Of a stretch of 64,000 bases of DNA, positions 20,801 to 28,568 are shown piece by piece. Each line of letters starts with the position of its first letter. Position 1 is the stretch's first letter. Position numbers and translations under genes: made by a program. The DNA comes from Bacteroidota bacterium (GTDB lineage Bacteria > Bacteroidota > Bacteroidia > B-17B0 > Aurantibacillaceae), in contig JAQZBQ010000012.1 in assembly GCA_029237825.1 (NCBI GenBank), positions 1 to 64,000 on the forward strand, in the 5' to 3' direction. The notes under the pieces are model-generated. The model saw only the letters and a program-made list of their open reading frames with translations. It searched no databases and was not told the DNA's origin.

Positions 20801-21199
20801 TCCAGTACATGTAACATTCGAATTGGATGTACAGTTGTCACTGCATGAACCTGTTAATGCTCCACACATGGATGAAACAGTTGCGAAAGGACCCCATGCT
20901 ACAAAATCAACATCAATACCACTTCCGCCACCGGTTGCTTGATTGATAGAAAAATTCATAGTACCAGTCGCTGTTGTTTGTAAATAAAACCAGGAGGGGT
21001 TTAAAGCATCAGTTCGGCATAAACAACCATAGGAATTACCTGTCGGTGGCAAACTTCCATTGTGAATGTTGGGGTAAGTAAAAGGTGTACCTACGGATGT
21101 ACAAAAAGGGGTTGCTTGTGCGCAGGTATTTCCTTGAGAAAAAGTTTTGGTAAAATTGAATAGTAAACTGACTAGTAAAACGATGTAGATTTTTTTCAT
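14897..21199 (-). CDS. 2100-residue secreted repeat protein with T9SS type-B CTD (unit 2)
   Basis: This is the largest gene in the window. Sec signal peptide: MKKIYIVLLVSLLFNFTKTFSQ. The N-terminal domain (NTCAQATPFCTSVGTPF, WFYLQTTATGTMNF, FFLIMITNF) resembles one found at the start of many Bacteroidota extracellular proteins. About 1700 residues of Ser/Thr-rich Ig-like repeats follow, including near-identical tandem copies of a 168-residue double unit (SNSGTVCSGS / NSSTICSGNS). A PKD domain (WNWNFGDSNTS) and the sorting domain (IPNVFTPNSDGANDLFTVKS to GTINLFR) close it. An upstream TTG at 21229 would only prefix the signal peptide, so the start is the ATG at 21199. It lies 31 bases after a small secreted gene and ends at a strong terminator. 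Confidence 0.93.
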   Translation of the reverse strand: MKKIYIVLLVSLLFNFTKTFSQGNTCAQATPFCTSVGTPFTYPNIHNGSLPPTGNSYGCLCRTDALNPSWFYLQTTATGTMNFSINQATGGGSGIDVDFVAWGPFATVSSMCGALTGSCSDNCTSNSNVTCTGNIEDCGSSPSATETMSLVSTAPGQFFLIMITNFDNVAGNITLTQTSGPGTNCDITCPGILSGPGIVNQQGDSGSGTPAVNLPATVSCTTSPFSMYPTNNTPFGHPLQPSIMIGTYVNGQNGNTIRWYENGGLITTTSQLTPNTSYQNMFIGVSPSATTSFSFCETVNSTDMGSQILDAATGNLITNYTWISDGVCAGYVIPAGAVKGITSWSSTCGTCVTGVEDWGYAVFNPAAASIGTHTITYSFDPQKTGCPTFTTSVTITVTNPFNAAFTPPGPLCENAACALLSPSNTYTVGSSGWSGTGVSSNSFCPSSSGAGTFPVTYSVGTSATCRASASGNVVVNALPSVTASAANSGTVCSGSSINLTSGGANTYTWNPGNLNGASITVTPSASPTTYTVQGTNTATGCRNQATVTVTVSPTPTVTVTNPGSTNTSTLCSGNSTTLTASSSAGTTFNWSPATGLSGSTGSSVIASPTVTTIYTVTGSSTSGCNTTASSQGSFTVYVNATPTIGITVANSGTVCSGSTIGLTGTGAGAGTYSWSAPAGGGLSNTSGTNVNITPSASPITYTVIGTAPGGCTNTAQTTVTVVTTPTISVTNSLSTNSSTICSGNSVLLSASGAASYNWSPSTGLSGTTGSAVTASPTTTTIYTVTGTSTGGCNTTASSQGTFTVNVNTTPTIGITASNSGTVCSGSGISLTGTGAGAGTYSWTAPSGGGLSSTSGAVVTITPASSPLTYTVLGTAPGGCTNTAQTTVTVITTPTISVTNTLSTNSSTICSGNSVPLTASGAASYNWSPSTGLSSTTGAAVTASPTTTTIYTVTGTSTGGCNTTASSQGTFTVNVNTTPTIGVTASNSGSVCSGSSITLTGTGVGAGTYSWTSSPGGGLGTTSGSTVSITPTATLVTYTVTGLTTAGCSNAAQTTVTVSPTPTISVTNSLSSNSSTICSGNSVVLSASGGSSYTWTPGTGLSATSGSTVLANPTNTSSPTIYTITASSASGCITPASSQGTFTITVNPTPTITSLSGTNSTSVCAGSSVSGVSFSINPAGSITWTNSNTAIGLGASGSGSIVPTFTAANVSSQTTGVLTVTATATSGGCATNSSTQLTYSITVNPLPVMSFAANSVTTTCTAPTAVLNAIATPSSGVTYSWTAPGSGSLNSYTVSNPTASGNGIFTVTATGPSGGCSSSASQATIEVIADAATPTVSLSANSLSITCTNTTVTTAITSTNTISSYNWNPTPVTGGANPVFNSPGTYNATLTASNGCLVNVSVNVVNDNAAPVVTLSTSVNSETITCNNPSVTITPTITPASNLSYTWTSSTGQGISTPPNQATATFTAAGVYTLAVTNTVTGCVTSSTNTANTFSVTADNSAPTLTLLTSGQVLTTCSSPNATLTASSNAGTSAVYTWTTPTSSTLTGSSIVSSATGIYTVSITNTLTGCTSTVAASQSTVEVVADAGTPTATLTASSLSITCSNPTPSLAVTTNTTVTYDWSPTSGILAGTETTASPTFTAPGTYSLVVTNNSNGCSSSASSNVVTVVNDNSSPVVSLSLGNNTGTINCNDLLVNVTPTVTSANSSNLTYTWTSGSGLGISTPVNQASATFTAAGVYTLSVTNTVNGCVSSSTTTANTFTVFVDTTAPTATINVASTNTVIGCGAGNSTVTLTGSITSVNPTTINWIPGNISTPSIDVTVSNTYTLIVTDAVNGCSVATQYSVSGNTNPPQNVNAGTNVTMACSSQTVILNGVSTSSNVSYTWEGPSVTSINTGSNSPNPEVNETGIYTLTVTDNLTGCFSTATVNVAQANVTASFTANPTTGASPLTVEFTDASIGATNWNWNFGDSNTSTSQNPSNIYTTGTYTVILTASSGSCTSTSSVVIVVEDGFSLEIPNVFTPNSDGANDLFTVKSTGVKEISLQIFNRWGEKLYEFTGPKASWDGLSPNGLQVPEGTYFFFIKATGFDSSEVEKQGTINLFR
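17765..19560. repeat. 504-base tandem repeat array inside the unit 2 giant gene
   Basis: Matching segments recur every 504 bases: GGTGTAGTAT-type blocks at 18267, 18771 and (diverged) 19275, and TGGTGTGGTT at 18521 and 19025. One period encodes 168 residues, that is two Ig-like domains. At least three copies are close at the DNA level and flanking partial copies are more diverged, which indicates recent in-register duplication or gene conversion. Confidence 0.85.
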
Positions 21200-21230
21200 G
21201 CTAAAAATAATAATGTTGGGTTTACACAAA

Positions 21231-21581
21231 TTAATTACTGTATTTTTCCTTGTATTGGTCGGTTAGGAGCGTGTGGTTATTCTTTAAATACGCTTTGATT
21301 TCAATGTTATAATCATCAACATTAGTACCAGAGGAATATTTAGGGAAATCTGCTGGAACAATGCCGGAAATAAAAAACCTGGAAAATTCTTCCTTTCTTC
21401 CATAATAGGGGTCATTTTCATTTACTACGGTAGCATCAACCTTGTAGCTTCTTGATGAAACTTGCCTTTGCTGCTTTAATTGATAGGGCGTATCCTTTAA
21501 TGGAGTTTGGGATTTATCCCTTTCTTGTGCAATGGTGCAAAATGAAATAAGAACGAAACAAAGTAAAAAGTAGTGATTCAT
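21231..21581 (-). CDS. Small secreted protein of unknown function (unit 2)
   Basis: The 116-residue protein has a signal peptide (MNHYFLLCFVLISFCTIAQ) and a hydrophilic mature part with many Lys, Tyr and Asp residues (YQLKQQRQVSSRSYKVDA, FPKYSSGTNVDDYNIEIK). No cysteines remain in the mature part and I recognise no family. It sits 31 bases upstream of the 2100-residue giant and downstream of a TMTC-like gene, the same place as the small orphans of units 3 and 4. Low complexity and short length make homology calls unreliable; a role as partner, anchor or chaperone of the giant is only inferred from position. Confidence 0.75.
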   Translation of the reverse strand: MNHYFLLCFVLISFCTIAQERDKSQTPLKDTPYQLKQQRQVSSRSYKVDATVVNENDPYYGRKEEFSRFFISGIVPADFPKYSSGTNVDDYNIEIKAYLKNNHTLLTDQYKEKYSN

Positions 21582-21729
21582 AAAATATAAAATAATCGGA
21601 TTATAAAACTAAATTACTTATTCTATATTTTATAAAAAAATGCTCGTAAATTCATAAAACACAGTTAATTGCGAAATAGTGAGTTAACTGAGCGAACTGT
21701 TCCCTAAAATGTTTACAAGTAGTTAAATA

Positions 21730-23397
21730 TTAATTGAGCGATTTAACTACTTGGTCGAGTTTAGGCTTAATAACAGGGTTCAGTTTTACTGTCTTCGCAT
21801 AATATTTTTTTACGCTATCCGGTTTATTTAGGCGTACAAAAGCTAAACAAAGATTTAATGGGATTTCATAATTAATGGTATCGAAACGCTGCGCTTTATG
21901 GAGCCAGTTAATTGCGCGTTGCGGCTGGTTATAAAAACTAAGGTCGATATACGCCAGTGTATTTAAACTGTTATAATATGTCGAATCGAGTTGATTAGCT
22001 TTTAACATGTGGTTATAAGCTAGCTCAACGTGTTCCGAAACTGCTTCACTTTTTATCAGGCCTGTTTTTTTTGTAATGTTCTCAATAATTTCGTTGGCAT
22101 ATAAAATGTTGAGCTTAATTGAATTCGGCCATTTTTTGACATCTGATTTATATAGCGTAAGGTTGTTATTCCATTCTGAATTCCGGTTTATCGTTTGCCA
22201 GGAGTAAATGCCGAGAATGGTAATGGTCATCAATACCAGGCCTGATTCGGAGATCAGTTTCTTTGATCTTAAGAACACGAAAACTTTTTTGAATATTTGT
22301 GTGATAATGATGGAATAGCCAACTGATGAAAAAAAGGTAAAACGATCGCCAACGATACCCGGGACTGGTTCTGCTACCTGCAAGTATAAACTGATCGGAA
22401 GTATAAATAGTATTAATCCTATCCATAACTGTTCCGGCTTTTTCAGAAACTTGAAAAAAACAAACAATGATACGGAAGCAGTTATCACACCAACTAAAAA
22501 ATAGTGACTTATACCTAACGGAATAGTATATAGCCCGTAATAACAAGCGAGTTTGGCGGGAACTACCAATTTAAGGATATAGAATCCAAGGCAATTCAAT
22601 CCTACGGATAACCGGAAAAGGTAATCGTACTGTAATTCTTCGGGGCGTTCGAAATTATAAAACGGATGATGGTCTGTGCCGCCGTCAAGTGCGGTATACC
22701 GTATAATCTGATACGAAACGAAACCTAATGGAAGAACTAAATACGTAATCCACTGCTTTTTTAAATTGAACCCGTGATTTTTAATAAGTACAATAGGTAT
22801 GATTAAAATAAATGGGAGTGCTTCGATTTTTGACAGAAATGCCAACACTGAAAACAGGTAAGCCCAAAACAGATACTTCCGTTTTTCATAAGAAATAGCC
22901 TTGTTAAGGTGCAGAAAAGATAGGAATGTAAAGATGAAGCATAAAAGTATATCTCTGTTTTTTAAGCTTGCCACTACTTCGGTGTGAAGTGGCAGCACAG
23001 CAAAAAGAAGAATAGTGCATGCAAGCTCCAGGGCATCGGCAGAAACTATCTGCTTTAGGAATTTATAGAGTAAGATCAATGCCAGCCAATAGAGCAGAAT
23101 ATTAATTAAATGACTTGCCTTAGGGCTTCCTTTGAAAAGCGTATGTTCTAATGCAAATGTTATTTTAACAAGGGGTCGGTACTCAAAATAATTGTTGTTT
23201 TCATTCTCAGCATAAAAACTCTTGAATATTTCAGGAGCAGCGCTGATGCCCTTTTTTACCGTCGCATTTAATGTCACATAATGGTCGTCAATAGTAAAAC
23301 CATTGTTAATTGTATTCCCATAAAGCATCATAGTAATGATGAAGAGAAGCGCGAACCATTTTTTTTCCTCTTTGAGAATAGTGTGAAGAAATTTCAT
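21730..23397 (-). CDS. TMTC-like GT-C membrane glycosyltransferase (subfamily B, unit 2)
   Basis: The 555-residue polytopic protein has the same build as the other TMTC-like genes: a first membrane helix, YGNTINNGFTIDDHYVT with D37-D38, FEYRPLVKITFALEH, and the signature LPLHTEVVASLKNRDILL near residue 140, in which the usual His-Pro is Leu-Pro. About ten membrane segments and a short tail of two to three TPRs follow, making it the shortest of the four. It is closer to the gene at 26672-28561 (shared SLKNRDILL and KGxSAxxEIF) than to the other two. It stands first in unit 2, before a small secreted gene and the 2100-residue giant. Acceptor and sugar are unknown; protein O-glycosylation is inferred. 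Confidence 0.83.
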   Translation of the reverse strand: MKFLHTILKEEKKWFALLFIITMMLYGNTINNGFTIDDHYVTLNATVKKGISAAPEIFKSFYAENENNNYFEYRPLVKITFALEHTLFKGSPKASHLINILLYWLALILLYKFLKQIVSADALELACTILLFAVLPLHTEVVASLKNRDILLCFIFTFLSFLHLNKAISYEKRKYLFWAYLFSVLAFLSKIEALPFILIIPIVLIKNHGFNLKKQWITYLVLPLGFVSYQIIRYTALDGGTDHHPFYNFERPEELQYDYLFRLSVGLNCLGFYILKLVVPAKLACYYGLYTIPLGISHYFLVGVITASVSLFVFFKFLKKPEQLWIGLILFILPISLYLQVAEPVPGIVGDRFTFFSSVGYSIIITQIFKKVFVFLRSKKLISESGLVLMTITILGIYSWQTINRNSEWNNNLTLYKSDVKKWPNSIKLNILYANEIIENITKKTGLIKSEAVSEHVELAYNHMLKANQLDSTYYNSLNTLAYIDLSFYNQPQRAINWLHKAQRFDTINYEIPLNLCLAFVRLNKPDSVKKYYAKTVKLNPVIKPKLDQVVKSLN

Positions 23398-23429
23398 AAT
23401 TAAATGTGCACAATGTTACGATTTTAATT

Positions 23430-23462
23430 AAAAAAGCCCCTTTATTTTGAAATAAAGGGGCT
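23430..23462 (-). terminator. Intrinsic terminator after the unit 1 giant gene
   Basis: A GC-containing stem, AGCCCCTTTATTT (23435-23447) with AAATAAAGGGGCT (23450-23462), is followed on the minus strand by Ts (A-tract 23430-23435). It lies 20 bases past the stop of the gene ending at 23482 and just before the next TMTC gene. Confidence 0.85.
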
Positions 23463-23481
23463 CACTTAAATAGTTGATCTC

Positions 23482-26400
23482 TTATTTGAACAGGTTTACT
23501 GTACCTTGTTGTTCAATTGTTTTATCATCGAAACCGATGGCCTTTACGAAATAAAAATAAGTGCCTTCCGGAACGGATGTTCCTCGGTTTGTAATTCCAT
23601 CCCATTGTGCATTTTGCCCGGTGAAATCATACAACTTTTGTCCCCAACGGTTAAATATTTGTAGTGAAATTTCTTTAATACCATTTGATCTGATAAAAAA
23701 TACTTCATTTACACCATCGCCATTCGGCGTAAATACATTTGGTATTTCCAGTGAAATTGGATTTTCAACAATAATTACCGTAGTGGAAGTAGAAATGCAG
23801 GAACCTTCGGTTACCGTTAAAGCTACGGTATAAGTTCCAACTGTAAACGTGTGAACGGGGTTTGCCGATGTAGAAGTACTTGCGTCACCAAAATCCCAGA
23901 AGTAATTTATAGATCCGGAGCTTGTATTAGTAAAGTTTACACTTAAAGGCGAATTCCCTGTTGTTGGATTTGCGCTAAAAGCAGATGTGACAGTCGCTTG
24001 AGAAATTGTTACAGTGGACGTAGACGAACACCCATTTGTCTGGTCGGTAACTGTCAGTGTATAATCTCCGGTGTCAAACGCAATTGGGTTAGCGATAGTT
24101 GAGTTACTGAGACTGCCAGCATTTGGCCCGGCCCAATTGTACGTAACTGAATTCGTAGATGTTGTAGTACCGTTCAAACTCACCGATTGTACCCCACAAG
24201 CCATCATGACGTTACCAATAGTGGCACCAGGCAATGCATTATCCTGTGAAACCAGTGTTGTGGCTGTTGCTGTACAACCATTGGCTGCTGTTGATGTTAC
24301 GGTATATATACCAGGTTGGTTAACAACGGCCGTCGATGAGGAACCTCCGCTTAAAATTCCAGGACCTGCCCATGTAAATGAATTTCCGTTAAGAGCAGTT
24401 AGAGTACTTGTGGTTGATGAACAGGTAAGTGTACCCGAATTTGAAGCAGTAGTGGCTGGCGGATTCGTATCCTCTGGTACGGTAATGGTTGCAGTTCCGG
24501 TGCAGCCTGTTACATCCGTTACACTAACAACAAAAGGCCCCGGACCATTAACAACAGGATTCGCAGTATTTGATCCGGAGATAATTCCTGTTCCTGTCCA
24601 AACATACGGTCCGCCTCCTGTAGCTGTGAGCATTACAGTTGTAGTAAGGCAGGTTAAGGTGCTATTACTTGACGCGCTAACTGCCGGCGGAACATCATTT
24701 TGAGCTACAGTTGCGGTAGCTGCCGCCGTACAACCATTTGCCGCTGTAACAATTACGGTATAAGGTCCAGTTGAATTCACAACCGGGTTTGCCGTATTAT
24801 TTCCAGAAACAATGCCTGTGCCCAACCAAGAGTACGTTCCCCCTCCTGAGCAAGATAGTGTGGCGGTTGGATTGGCACAACTAATAGTAGATGAGGAAGA
24901 AGCTGAAGCAACCGGCGGCGTTATGTCTTGAGGCACGGAGGCGTTTGCACTTGCCGTGCAACCGTTTGCAGCGGTTACTGTAACTACATAGGGTCCTGTT
25001 GAATTCACAATAGGTGAAGCTGTATTCCCTCCTGATACAATTCCAGAACCAGACCAACTATAGGTTCCTCCTCCGGTTGCTGTTAAAGTTACAGTTGGAG
25101 TAAGACAAGTAATTGTTCCGGAACCAGAAGCAAAAGCCGTTGGCGGTGTATTATCCATTGCTACTGATGTACTGGCAGTAGCAGTACATCCATTTGCAGC
25201 TGTAACTGTAACTACATAAGGTCCTGTGTTGTTTACCACTGGGTTAGCAGTGTTGCCGCCGGATACAATCCCGGTTCCAGCCCATGAATAAGTTCCCCCT
25301 CCTGTAGCGGTTAATGCCGCTGTTGGAGTGGTACAGGTGATTGTTGCGGAGTTGGTTGCAGAAGGAGTAGGTGGAGTAACATCCTGCGTAACGGCTACCG
25401 TTGAAGGAGCAGACGGACAGGGCGGTGAAGTGATGGATGACACAATTAGACTATAGGTTCCTGGTTGCCCAACAGTTGGGCTGGCTGTGTTACCACCAGA
25501 TAAAATCCCTGGGCCAGACCATGAATATGTGCCACCTCCGGTACCGGTTAAAACAACCGATGGGTTAGTACAGTTAAGAACGGCAGGACTTCCGGCATTT
25601 GCTGTTGGTGCGTTATTTACATTTACAGTCACGGTTTTCGTATCCTGGATACACCCGCCGATACTGGTTCCGGAGATCGTATAAGTGGTGCTGACCAGCG
25701 GTGAGACGACGATCGGAGCATTTACTGTACCTGTCGACCAGGTATAAGTTGGTATTCCGGAGGCGGTTAAGGTTGCCGATTGGCCAGCGCAGATAGGTGA
25801 TCCAGCCCCGACTACTGAAATGGTGGGAGTGTTACAAAATACACCGGATTGTTCCAGAAAAACATTGGAATCATAAAAACCATCAGCTCGATCCACAAGA
25901 GCCATAAAGAGGGTATAAGTTGCACAAGGTGTTACATTTGCACTTGCAGTTAATATGGAGGTCATACCATCCATGGTAATTCCTGATACGGTATGGCTGT
26001 AGTAAGCACAATTTACGCAAGGTCCGGTGTTCGAATTTCCATTGTTAATTGAGTTAACGGCTACACCAACTACCGTTGAACCGGGAACTGTTGCCATGTT
26101 GAAATTGCTATAATTTCCTCCGGAAGGGTTGGGCCCTGAAATGAAGAAACCAAATGCATCATTATAAGAGGAACCCACATATCCATTGTACTCTTCTGAT
26201 CCGAAGCGGTAGCGGATATTTAAATTATTACATTTTGGGGTAACCTGAAAGCCTAAATAACATCCATCGTAAGTACTTGATCCCATTGCAGCGATACCAG
26301 TAGCTAAATTATCTGTACTCGCGAAATTAGAAGGCGCTCCTGCTGCGTCTACTACTCTTCCTGTAGATAACACAACCCCATTGGTAAAACCTAATCCGGT

Positions 26401-26586
26401 ACTGCCACCATTTGAAAAGATTCCATTGGCCACACCAGGACAAGTAAGTGTAGGACTTGTAATGGTTACACCGCCCCCTAAGAGGTTATTAGCTAATGCA
26501 ATGGCTGTAGTGTTGGCTGTTACTGATAATTGTGCGTGTGAAAGGATTGAAACAACTAGAAATAAAAAAAGGTAGACTTTTCTCAT
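23482..26586 (-). CDS. Secreted protein with choice-of-anchor L domain, Ig-like repeats, PKD and T9SS CTD (unit 1)
   Basis: The 1034-residue exported protein has a signal peptide (MRKVYLFLFLVVSILSHAQ). A choice-of-anchor L-type domain follows at about residues 20-250 (AIALANNLLGGGVTI, FGSEEYNGYVG, YNDAFGFFISGP, TLFMALVDRADG), a domain found at the N-terminus of many bacterial surface proteins. Then come about eight Ig-like repeats, several of them 76-residue near copies (SGGNTANPVV, GPYVVTVTAANGCTA), a PKD domain (YFWDFGDAS) and the sorting domain (IPNVFTPNGDGVNEVFFIRS to GTVNLFK). It lies downstream of two TMTC-like genes and has no small secreted gene directly upstream, unlike the other giants. 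A surface or adhesion role is inferred. Confidence 0.93.
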   Translation of the reverse strand: MRKVYLFLFLVVSILSHAQLSVTANTTAIALANNLLGGGVTITSPTLTCPGVANGIFSNGGSTGLGFTNGVVLSTGRVVDAAGAPSNFASTDNLATGIAAMGSSTYDGCYLGFQVTPKCNNLNIRYRFGSEEYNGYVGSSYNDAFGFFISGPNPSGGNYSNFNMATVPGSTVVGVAVNSINNGNSNTGPCVNCAYYSHTVSGITMDGMTSILTASANVTPCATYTLFMALVDRADGFYDSNVFLEQSGVFCNTPTISVVGAGSPICAGQSATLTASGIPTYTWSTGTVNAPIVVSPLVSTTYTISGTSIGGCIQDTKTVTVNVNNAPTANAGSPAVLNCTNPSVVLTGTGGGTYSWSGPGILSGGNTASPTVGQPGTYSLIVSSITSPPCPSAPSTVAVTQDVTPPTPSATNSATITCTTPTAALTATGGGTYSWAGTGIVSGGNTANPVVNNTGPYVVTVTAANGCTATASTSVAMDNTPPTAFASGSGTITCLTPTVTLTATGGGTYSWSGSGIVSGGNTASPIVNSTGPYVVTVTAANGCTASANASVPQDITPPVASASSSSTISCANPTATLSCSGGGTYSWLGTGIVSGNNTANPVVNSTGPYTVIVTAANGCTAAATATVAQNDVPPAVSASSNSTLTCLTTTVMLTATGGGPYVWTGTGIISGSNTANPVVNGPGPFVVSVTDVTGCTGTATITVPEDTNPPATTASNSGTLTCSSTTSTLTALNGNSFTWAGPGILSGGSSSTAVVNQPGIYTVTSTAANGCTATATTLVSQDNALPGATIGNVMMACGVQSVSLNGTTTSTNSVTYNWAGPNAGSLSNSTIANPIAFDTGDYTLTVTDQTNGCSSTSTVTISQATVTSAFSANPTTGNSPLSVNFTNTSSGSINYFWDFGDASTSTSANPVHTFTVGTYTVALTVTEGSCISTSTTVIIVENPISLEIPNVFTPNGDGVNEVFFIRSNGIKEISLQIFNRWGQKLYDFTGQNAQWDGITNRGTSVPEGTYFYFVKAIGFDDKTIEQQGTVNLFK
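24480..25400. repeat. 228-base tandem repeat array inside the unit 1 giant gene
   Basis: About four copies recur at 228-base spacing: the CAACC(A/G)TTTG-type block appears at 24731, 24959 and 25187. Each period codes for one 76-residue Ig-like domain with an AANGCTA segment. Copies differ by scattered substitutions but keep length and frame, a mark of slippage or unequal recombination. Confidence 0.75.
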
Positions 26587-26671
26587 GATGTATTATAAAA
26601 GGATTAATAAACAATATTATCAAAAAAATCAATTCATACCAATTTTTTTAAGGAATACAAATCGCTAAATC

Positions 26672-28561
26672 TTATTTATTGTTTAATACGTCGATTATTT
26701 TTAATAGTTGGCCATCTCCTGGCTTCATGCGAGACGCATTGCCTAAATGCCTCAAAGCGCTTGCTGTATCAGCTTTAGCGATATACAAATTGCCAAGTAA
26801 AAGGTTCAATTTAAAACTTTGCGGATTAAGCGTTAATTGTTTTTGTATGATATTAATTCCCTCACCAGCTATTTTTTCATCCGAATAAATCACTGACATG
26901 AGTTCCAGGGTGTGATCGTCTTCAGGTTTTAGACGAAAAGCGCGATGTATGTATTTTCTTGACTGGGTAAACTCGTTTAGATTAAAATGGGCCAAGGCTA
27001 AATTATAAACGATCTCGTGCTTATTGCTGTCAATCGCATAAGCCCTGCTGATATAGGTTTTAGCTGTTTGATAGTCTCTGTAAAAGTTAAGGTAGATAAA
27101 AGAGAGATTGTTCAAAGCCTTAATATTTAAGGAATCCATACTCAAAACTGTTTTTAAAGATGCTTCGGCTTTCTGAACGTATTTTTGTTTTTCTGAATTC
27201 GGTATCAAACTATTGGGTTTAATAACTTCCGAAATAATCTCATTTCCGAAAAGGTTGTGAAGTTTTAATGAACGGGGTTGAGCTTTTATATCTTGTGTAT
27301 ATAAGTGGAGTGAATTTTTCCAATCTGAGTTCCGTGAAAAAACAAAGAGGAAATTCGCACAAAGAATTAATATAAAAACATAACGAAACTTTTTACTACT
27401 ATCTGAGAACATCTGAGGTAGCGTGTTCCCATTGAGGTTTTTAACTAATAGATATACAAACACAACTGAAAAACCAATGGATGGGATAAACGCAAACCTG
27501 TCAGCTACTATGCCTGGAACAGGTTTTAACAGATTTAAGTACATGGATAAAGAAATGAAAAAAATGACCAATCCCGCCATTATAGGATTTTTCAAGTCTT
27601 TAAGGTACACTATTATTAATGCTACCGATCCTGCTGTTCCTAAAACTGCAATTAAATTTTCAAGGGTAACGAGATCAAATACGTGTAGCGTATCATAACC
27701 ATAATACGCTGCCATGCCATATGGTATAAAAAGCATTTTGAAATAAAACCCCAGTGAGTTTAGAGCAGTTGTAAGCCTTAAAGCAAATGAATCGGATACA
27801 AACAAAGGATTTTCGTAAAATTCTACCGGGCGTTTTATTTGCGATTGATCTACCAGGATATTCATGAGTGTATCAAACGTATAATACCCAATTACTAGCG
27901 TAATTAAGATTAAAATCGCATAGGCAATGGTAACACGTTTTTGTACTATCAACAATAAAGGAAAGATAACAATGAGTGTAAGAGAATCTAACTTCGAAAG
28001 AAGTGATATAGAAAAACATAGCCATGCTGCTAATAAATAAAAAAAGTTTTTAGAGTGGCTAAATTTTAAAAGATAGAGAAAACACAAGCCTGAAAATATA
28101 AAGGATAACAAGATATCTCTGTTTTTTAAGCTTGCCACCACTTCGCAATGTAATGGGATGAATGCAAAAAAAATAACAACCAATTCTGAAAACAAGGGGG
28201 GATAGTCTGCGAATAACCGGGAACACATAAGAAAGAGAATGAAAAGGCACAAACCATACAGTAAAATATTAATGCCGTGACTTATTAAAGGTTTCACCCC
28301 AAAAATCTCGTGTTCAATAGCATAGGAGAGTTTAACCAAAGGCCTGTATTCAAACGTATTGATTCCACCTTCTTCCACTATATAATGTGACGTGAATATT
28401 TCTTTAACGGCACTGAGGCCTTTACTGGTATTGCTTCTGCTGGTGGTAACGAAGTTGTCGTCTAACGCGTAGGTGTTTTTTAGTGTATTTCCATATAAAA
28501 GAAAGGCACATAATGTAAAAAAAAGAAATTTGTAGTTGTATATAAACGAAACTGGCGCCAT
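26672..28561 (-). CDS. TMTC-like GT-C membrane glycosyltransferase with TPR tail (subfamily B, unit 1)
   Basis: The 629-residue polytopic membrane protein contains YGNTLKNTYALDDNFVT with D34-D35, FEYRPLVKLSYAIEHEIFG, and the signature IPLHCEVVASLKNRDILL near residue 140. The family's HTE reads HCE here and the preceding His is Ile. Around ten membrane segments are followed by about four TPRs (residues 440-625; NSEKQKYVQKAEASLKTVL, AKTYISRAYAIDSNKHE). The ATG at 28561 lies 7 bases after the stop of the other TMTC gene, so the two are almost certainly cotranscribed, with the choice-of-anchor L giant downstream. The HCE/HTE change may alter donor or acceptor choice or reflect relaxed constraint. 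Confidence 0.84.
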   Translation of the reverse strand: MAPVSFIYNYKFLFFTLCAFLLYGNTLKNTYALDDNFVTTSRSNTSKGLSAVKEIFTSHYIVEEGGINTFEYRPLVKLSYAIEHEIFGVKPLISHGINILLYGLCLFILFLMCSRLFADYPPLFSELVVIFFAFIPLHCEVVASLKNRDILLSFIFSGLCFLYLLKFSHSKNFFYLLAAWLCFSISLLSKLDSLTLIVIFPLLLIVQKRVTIAYAILILITLVIGYYTFDTLMNILVDQSQIKRPVEFYENPLFVSDSFALRLTTALNSLGFYFKMLFIPYGMAAYYGYDTLHVFDLVTLENLIAVLGTAGSVALIIVYLKDLKNPIMAGLVIFFISLSMYLNLLKPVPGIVADRFAFIPSIGFSVVFVYLLVKNLNGNTLPQMFSDSSKKFRYVFILILCANFLFVFSRNSDWKNSLHLYTQDIKAQPRSLKLHNLFGNEIISEVIKPNSLIPNSEKQKYVQKAEASLKTVLSMDSLNIKALNNLSFIYLNFYRDYQTAKTYISRAYAIDSNKHEIVYNLALAHFNLNEFTQSRKYIHRAFRLKPEDDHTLELMSVIYSDEKIAGEGINIIQKQLTLNPQSFKLNLLLGNLYIAKADTASALRHLGNASRMKPGDGQLLKIIDVLNNK

Positions 28562-28568
28562 GGCTAAA

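Noticed and set aside
17765-25400. Regular repeats as a CRISPR array or mobile element
   Set aside because: Periods of 228 and 504 bases are in frame and encode Ig-like domains; no spacers, cas genes or transposase are present.
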